Origin: Enterococcus ureilyticus
GTDB lineage: Bacteria; Bacillota; Bacilli; Lactobacillales; Enterococcaceae
Reading direction: 5' to 3'
DNA length: 64,000 bases
Assembly: GCF_001730315.1 (NCBI RefSeq)
Contig: NZ_MIKC01000042.1
Coordinates: 100,915 to 164,914 of the forward strand
Shown: one piece after another, positions 59,812 to 64,000 of the stretch
Position numbering within the stretch: position 1 is the first letter of the stretch
Layout: each line of letters starts with the position of its first letter
The notes under the pieces: model-generated
What the model saw: the letters and a program-made list of their open reading frames with translations, nothing else
Told to the model about the DNA's origin: nothing
Databases searched by the model: none
Translations under genes and position numbers: made by a program

Positions 59812-61578
59812 ATGAAAAAAAGAAATCTAAACAGTAAGAAATTACGATTATTGAGTGTAGGGTTACTTACTTCAAGTGCTGTCCTTTCTGTTACCGATGT
59901 TCAACCGATTGTTGCCAAAGAAGTCGACGATACAGTAACTTCAGGCTCCGAAGAACAAGAGAGTGTAGCCATTTTATCTTCAACTAAAGAACATGAAACA
60001 ACAGAAAGCACAATAGAAGGAATTGAAACGAGTTCCTCTACAGATACTAGTACAACCTCGTCAACAACAGATTCAACAGCTGAAACAAGTAGTGAATCAA
60101 CGAGCTCAACAGAAGATACTAGTTCTACACACGAGACAACAGATTCAACCAGTACATCTGAGACATCATCATCAACTAGTTCTACAACAAGCAGTAGTAC
60201 GACAAGTAGTAGCACAAGTTCAACAACACCGGCAAAACCAAAGCCGAAACCAAATAAACCAGCACCAAAACCAAGTAAGCCAGCACCAAAACCAAATAGA
60301 CCTTCAGTCCAAGGTCCAAGCTATCAGCCAAATACACCTGCTCCATCGTCAAACAGACCAAATACTGGAACAACGACAGGTGGCAATACTGCTGGTAGTT
60401 CAGCTGGGTCTGATCAAGTGTTTCATATCAGTCCGAACTTGACAACAAAAAGCTTTGTCAAAGTGATTGGTGAAGATGCCCGCACAATTGCAGGTGAGAA
60501 CAATTTATATGCATCAGTAATGATTGCTCAGGCAATTTTAGAAAGTGCTTCTGGCAATAGCGCACTGGCTTCTGCACCAAATTATAACCTATTTGGAATC
60601 AAAGGAAGCTATGAAGGGGCAAGTGCAAACTTTCTAACAAGTGAAGACAATGGTTCTGGTGGTATGTTTACGATTCGTTCTAATTTTAGAAAGTATCCTT
60701 CTTACAAAGAATCGCTAGGCGATTACGTGAAGCTACTTAAAGGTGGTACAGATTCTAGCAGTGCATTTTATAGTGGTACCTGGAAAAATAAAACGACCTC
60801 TTATAAAGATGCGACGAAGTTTCTAACTGGACGTTATGCAACGGATACTAGCTATAATTCTAAATTAAATGGTTTGATCGATGCGTATGATTTAACACAG
60901 TATGATACGCTGAAAGATAAAAAGAATAGTAAAAAAGCGAAGAAAATCACGTTGAACACCTCTTTTGATAAATTAGAGAAAAAAGACGATGACAAAGATC
61001 AAAAAATTGAGTACCTTACTCACGTTGTGAAAAAAGGTGAATCACTTAAATCAATCAGTGAACTTTATAATATTTCCACATTAGCTATTTTGGAAAAGAA
61101 TCAATTAGATCGACGGATGCTCTTTATCGGTCAAAAACTGAGCGTGCCAAAACAAGAAGATCCAAGCACTGTTGTAATGAAAGAAGACGCAGTAGATCGT
61201 TCATTAGAAATGGTTCAAAATCTATCTAACGCTTTCACAAATCAAGGGACGACTCAAACAACAGCTAAAAAAGAAGCCAAGACCGCTTCCTCAGCTAAAA
61301 AAGAAACTAAAACAACTTCTTCAACTAAGAAAGATACAAAAACAACAAGTACCAGTGAAACAACAACTAAAAAAGATACAAAAGATTATCAAGTAAGTGC
61401 AACGCGCAAGAAGACAAAAGAAACATATGAAGTGAAAAAAGGAGATACTTTAGCGAGTATTTCTAAAAAAACTGGTATTTCTGTTTGGTCGTTAAAAGAG
61501 TGGAACGATCTAGAACAGTACTTCTTAACAGAGGGACAACAGCTTATTTTAACCCCAGTACATGATCTTCAATCATAA
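59812..61578 (+). CDS. Secreted LysM N-acetylglucosaminidase (peptidoglycan hydrolase)
   Basis: This 588-residue exported enzyme has an N-terminal signal ('LRLLSVGLLTSSAVLS', about 12-30), a long Ser/Thr-rich linker (60-140) and a proline-lysine repeat ('PKPKPNKPAPKPSKPAPK', about 145-165). A glucosaminidase domain spans about 205-365 ('ASVMIAQAILESASGNSALA', 'YNLFGIKGSY'). Two LysM modules lie near 402 ('HVVKKGESLKSISELYNIST') and 542 ('YEVKKGDTLASISKKTGISV'). It cleaves peptidoglycan, probably at septation. It is flanked by two coiled-coil proteins in one operon. Confidence 0.85.
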   Translation: MKKRNLNSKKLRLLSVGLLTSSAVLSVTDVQPIVAKEVDDTVTSGSEEQESVAILSSTKEHETTESTIEGIETSSSTDTSTTSSTTDSTAETSSESTSSTEDTSSTHETTDSTSTSETSSSTSSTTSSSTTSSSTSSTTPAKPKPKPNKPAPKPSKPAPKPNRPSVQGPSYQPNTPAPSSNRPNTGTTTGGNTAGSSAGSDQVFHISPNLTTKSFVKVIGEDARTIAGENNLYASVMIAQAILESASGNSALASAPNYNLFGIKGSYEGASANFLTSEDNGSGGMFTIRSNFRKYPSYKESLGDYVKLLKGGTDSSSAFYSGTWKNKTTSYKDATKFLTGRYATDTSYNSKLNGLIDAYDLTQYDTLKDKKNSKKAKKITLNTSFDKLEKKDDDKDQKIEYLTHVVKKGESLKSISELYNISTLAILEKNQLDRRMLFIGQKLSVPKQEDPSTVVMKEDAVDRSLEMVQNLSNAFTNQGTTQTTAKKEAKTASSAKKETKTTSSTKKDTKTTSTSETTTKKDTKDYQVSATRKKTKETYEVKKGDTLASISKKTGISVWSLKEWNDLEQYFLTEGQQLILTPVHDLQS

Positions 61579-61598
61579 AAAGAAAGGAGAACGGTTTA

Positions 61599-62840
61599 AT
61601 GAATGATTATTTCGATGTTTTTTTTCATCAACAAGCAATCCCATTCACTTTAGGGACCGTTCTCTACCAAAAAAACAGCACAGAAGAAATCATTGAAGCG
61701 TGCGAAACACTCTATGAACGCTCAACAGGAGAATTTCTCACTTTTCGGGAAAATGATGAACTTTCTCGAAAAGTAATTTCTTCGCCCATTAAAAAGCATG
61801 TAGAAATTCAGTTTTTTCAAGCGCAATTAAATTGGGATGTTTTATTGGAAGAACTAGAAGAACTCTTCTCGCAATTTATTTGGACGAGAATCATCGAAGA
61901 AGTCGATGGCGCTTTTAGTACATATTTCTGTGAGTTCGTTCCAGTCTCACTAAACTCAGAAGACGAACCAGTACAATTTGTTGTTTCAACTAGTTTAGAG
62001 CAGATGGGGTATTCAAAAAATCAATCTGTCAGCAGTATCCTAGAAGCAAAACTTCTTTCTAGCTTTCAAGAGGAAGAGGATGTCTCTTTAGCAGGTGAAA
62101 CACTTAGCTTTCCAGTAGAAGTATCTGTAGAGGAAAATGATGAAGAGATACCGGACTTTGATCATTCGTTTTTGGAGGCTGAGGAGTTAGAAACCGAAAC
62201 CGAAACTGAAACCGACATTGAGATCGAACCTAAAAAAGCAGCTGACACAACAGCTATTGCTCGTTCAGAGGAAAATGAAGTTCTTTTCCTCAAAGAAAGT
62301 CTAAAACGAGAAAAAGCGTCAAAGGAACGTGTGCGGGTAGCAAAAGAAAAATTGGAGTACGAGCTGCTCGCCATAGAAAACAGCTTACTCGTTAGTGGCT
62401 TAAAACGATTTAAGAAGCATCAAAAAAGTACAATAGATGAAGAAGACTGGTATAAACCTGTTCGAATTGATTTGATTCAGTATGATGATCTGTATAAAAA
62501 GGCAAAATTTATTGAGCAATCTTGGCGTTTAAATCGTCAATTAGTCACAACTACTGAGCGAATGACCGTGACGAAAGATCAATGGGTCTATGAACGAGCA
62601 CGGATTGAAAAAATCAAGAACAGTGTATCTGAAATGGATTTACAATCGATGATGGAGCAATGCCATTTGATTAATGAGCGAGTAAAAATTCGTCCTGGGT
62701 TCTTATTTTTTAAACCCAGAGTAAAATTATATCAAATCGATTATGAACAATTAGAGAAAATCAGTGCTTTCTTTGACATTATTCAAACGGAGAATAGATT
62801 ATTAGAATCAGTAATTGAACAAAAAGATTTAAATGTATAG
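61599..62840 (+). CDS. Coiled-coil protein of unknown function
   Basis: This 413-residue protein starts MNDYFDVFFHQQAIPFTLGT after AAAGGAG, 20 nt from the autolysin stop. It has no signal peptide. The N-terminal 200 residues are acidic and unrecognised. A Glu/Thr-rich stretch (about 195-207) and a helical, charged region (about 220-290, 'KRFKKHQKSTIDEEDWYKPV') follow, then a conserved-looking C-terminus ('RVKIRPGFLFFKPRVKLYQI'). It probably partners the Asp/Tyr-rich coiled-coil protein or the autolysin, but there is no direct evidence. Confidence 0.6.
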   Translation: MNDYFDVFFHQQAIPFTLGTVLYQKNSTEEIIEACETLYERSTGEFLTFRENDELSRKVISSPIKKHVEIQFFQAQLNWDVLLEELEELFSQFIWTRIIEEVDGAFSTYFCEFVPVSLNSEDEPVQFVVSTSLEQMGYSKNQSVSSILEAKLLSSFQEEEDVSLAGETLSFPVEVSVEENDEEIPDFDHSFLEAEELETETETETDIEIEPKKAADTTAIARSEENEVLFLKESLKREKASKERVRVAKEKLEYELLAIENSLLVSGLKRFKKHQKSTIDEEDWYKPVRIDLIQYDDLYKKAKFIEQSWRLNRQLVTTTERMTVTKDQWVYERARIEKIKNSVSEMDLQSMMEQCHLINERVKIRPGFLFFKPRVKLYQIDYEQLEKISAFFDIIQTENRLLESVIEQKDLNV

Positions 62841-62855
62841 TCAAAAGCATAAAAG

Positions 62856-62889
62856 CAGAATCCTAGTCAATTATGGATTCTGTTTTTTT
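62856..62889 (+). terminator. Terminator of the coiled-coil/autolysin operon
   Basis: An 8-bp stem CAGAATCC with GGATTCTG (62856-62882) followed by seven T residues. Between here and 63269, apart from an imperfect AGTGTTTT/AAAACACT inverted repeat (63116-63162), nothing is supported. Confidence 0.75.
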
Positions 62890-63269
62890 GCTCTATTTTG
62901 ATTGAAAATGACGTGTATTTACTTAATCGGTTTATAAAAATGGGCCAAACTTACTGAAAAAAGTGCTCGAATTGATAGCAATTCAGACAAATATCTTGTA
63001 ATATTTCTAGAATTTTGTAATATGACAACCGTTATCGAATCGAAAAAAAATAAATTTCAGAAAAAATCATGAATTTTTCCATTTCTAAAATCAACTACAA
63101 ATCAAGTGCGAACAAGTGTTTTTCTGCTCTGATTTTACAAGCTGTTACGCAACGAAAACACTCGTAACGAATTGTCACTAGATCTTCACCTATGAAATAT
63201 TTTTAGATGTTAAAGTATGCAAAGTCGATAAACAAACGACAAAAATATTTTTTACAAAGGAGAAACAAC

Positions 63270-63842
63270 ATGAAATCACTTAAAACGATTTTATTCGCAA
63301 CAACTTTGACTGCAGGATTTGGAATTTTTATGGGAACGACTGACGCGCATGCCGATAGCTTATATACAGTAAAAACTGGAGATACATTATCTACTATCTC
63401 TCATCAGTTTAGTGGAGACAATAGCTTGATTGATTTGATTGCTAAGGATAATAACATTTCGAATGTAAATATGATCTTTGAGGGCGAACAATTAACGATT
63501 CGTACCGCTGATGAGACAACTCAAGCACCGACTCAGCAAACCCCAGTAGCGGAACCTGTACAAGAAGTACAAGAACAATCAGCTCCTGTTGCTCAAGAAG
63601 TAGCGCCAACTGCAACAGCTACAACTTCTTCTGCAAAAGAATGGATCGCGCAAAAAGAATCTAGCGGTTCATATAATGCGACAAATGGCAAATATATCGG
63701 GAGATATCAATTAGATGCTTCTTATCTAAATGGTGATTACTCTGAGGCCAATCAAGAGCGCGTAGCAGATAGTTATGTAGCAGGACGTTATGGTTCATGG
63801 GAAGCTGCACAAGCCTTTTGGTTAGCAAATGGTTGGTATTAA
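63270..63842 (+). CDS. Secreted LysM protein with Apf/IsaA-like C-terminal domain
   Basis: This 190-residue exported protein has signal peptide 'LKTILFATTLTAGFGIFMG' to about 'DAHA-D' and one LysM module (about 30-75, 'LYTVKTGDTLSTISHQFSGD'). A Gln/Pro/Thr-rich linker follows, then a small C-terminal domain ('WIAQKESSGSYNATNGKYIG', 'GSWEAAQAFWLANGWY') similar to aggregation-promoting factor/resuscitation-type lytic transglycosylases, with a catalytic-type Glu in 'AQKESSGSY'. The start is ATG 63270 with AAAGGAG. It binds peptidoglycan. The promoter is not clear. Confidence 0.8.
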   Translation: MKSLKTILFATTLTAGFGIFMGTTDAHADSLYTVKTGDTLSTISHQFSGDNSLIDLIAKDNNISNVNMIFEGEQLTIRTADETTQAPTQQTPVAEPVQEVQEQSAPVAQEVAPTATATTSSAKEWIAQKESSGSYNATNGKYIGRYQLDASYLNGDYSEANQERVADSYVAGRYGSWEAAQAFWLANGWY

Positions 63843-63879
63843 GAAAAAGTAGACTATTCTAAGAAGTAGCCATTTATTG

Positions 63880-63910
63880 GGGCTCTTTGTCAACTAATGT
63901 TGGTGAAGAA
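63880..63910 (+). mobile_element. Possible ISL3-type terminal inverted repeat
   Basis: GGCTCTTTGTCAACTAATGT, at about 63881, resembles the terminal repeat of ISL3-family elements in lactic bacteria. If so, an element begins here and extends past the window. No transposase is visible, so support is limited to the end sequence. Confidence 0.3.
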
Positions 63911-63941
63911 AATCTAAAGAATTAAATCGATTAATATGATT

Positions 63942-63968
63942 CCTAGAGGAAATTTCCTCTAGGTTTTT
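63942..63968. terminator. Terminator-like palindrome near the right edge
   Basis: CCTAGAGGAAA with TTTCCTCTAGG (63942-63963) is a perfect 22-bp palindrome followed by TTTTT. It may end the LysM gene transcript or a gene coming from the right. Confidence 0.7.
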
Positions 63969-64000
63969 CTATTTTCTTGAAAAAGAATAGTGCCAAAACA

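Noticed and set aside
59901..60215. Val/Leu/Ser-rich minus-strand frame opposite the autolysin linker
   Set aside because: It is a shadow of the Ser/Thr-rich linker codons; the real gene on the plus strand is clear.
62990..63200. WalR-type boxes (TGTAAT repeats) or c-di-AMP riboswitch before the LysM/Apf gene
   Set aside because: The TGTAAT-like elements are not spaced by 5 nt, and no ydaO-type conserved segments are present.

Overview
The window looks like a chromosomal segment of an Enterococcus-type low-GC Gram-positive bacterium. The reasons are the AT-rich composition, AGGAGG-type ribosome sites, two LPxTG-anchored surface proteins, PTS beta-glucoside operons with RAT antiterminators, a NapA-type antiporter, an LXG/type VII toxin cassette, and a Lactobacillales-style intergenic repeat present in two copies. 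No rRNA, tRNA, CRISPR array or prophage was seen.

Layout. 1-8.35 kb: a purine/allantoin nitrogen module. A divergent PucR-type regulator faces the three oxamate carbamoyltransferase subunits (AllH, AllF/FdrA, AllG), an ankyrin-TPR protein, an NCS1 permease and a guanine-deaminase-like enzyme, and the module ends in a decayed carbamate kinase. 8.6-12.6 kb: a large SpaA/SdrD-B LPxTG adhesin. 12.9-17 kb: efp, napA, a POT peptide transporter and a YbgA-like gene. 17.1-24.3 kb: a polyamine-type ABC importer operon ending in adenine deaminase and a second purine-type aminohydrolase, followed by a transposase remnant. 24.3-32.5 kb: a DadA-like oxidoreductase, an orphan OppA lipoprotein, a C45 acylase, a broken quinone oxidoreductase, an LRR/MucBP LPxTG protein, and queG behind a structured leader.

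32.8-37.9 kb: a type VII effector module with a TIGR04197-like small protein, a DUF3958-like protein, an LXG toxin with a frameshifted C-terminus, an immunity candidate, and a promoterless second toxin tip plus immunity candidate joined by a 248-bp duplicated linker. 38-42.9 kb: a heterodimeric ABC exporter divergent from a MerR regulator, with a 19-bp-spacer promoter, then a thioredoxin-like gene. 42.9-57.8 kb: two complete beta-glucoside operons (antiterminator, EIIBCA, GH1). Between them lie a phosphoesterase, an OsmC protein, a second orphan OppA and a P1B-4 metal ATPase with two ArsR-type operators.

58.3-63.8 kb: a cell-envelope group with an Asp/Tyr-repeat coiled-coil protein, a LysM glucosaminidase, a second coiled-coil protein, and a secreted LysM/Apf-like protein. 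The window ends in what may be the terminus of an ISL3-type element.

The strongest candidates for undescribed biology are the toxin-tip exchange locus, the queG leader with a repeated alternative-pairing motif, the ABC-deaminase purine operon, the oxamate carbamoyltransferase operon that has lost its kinase, and the poly-Asp/Tyr coiled-coil/autolysin operon.
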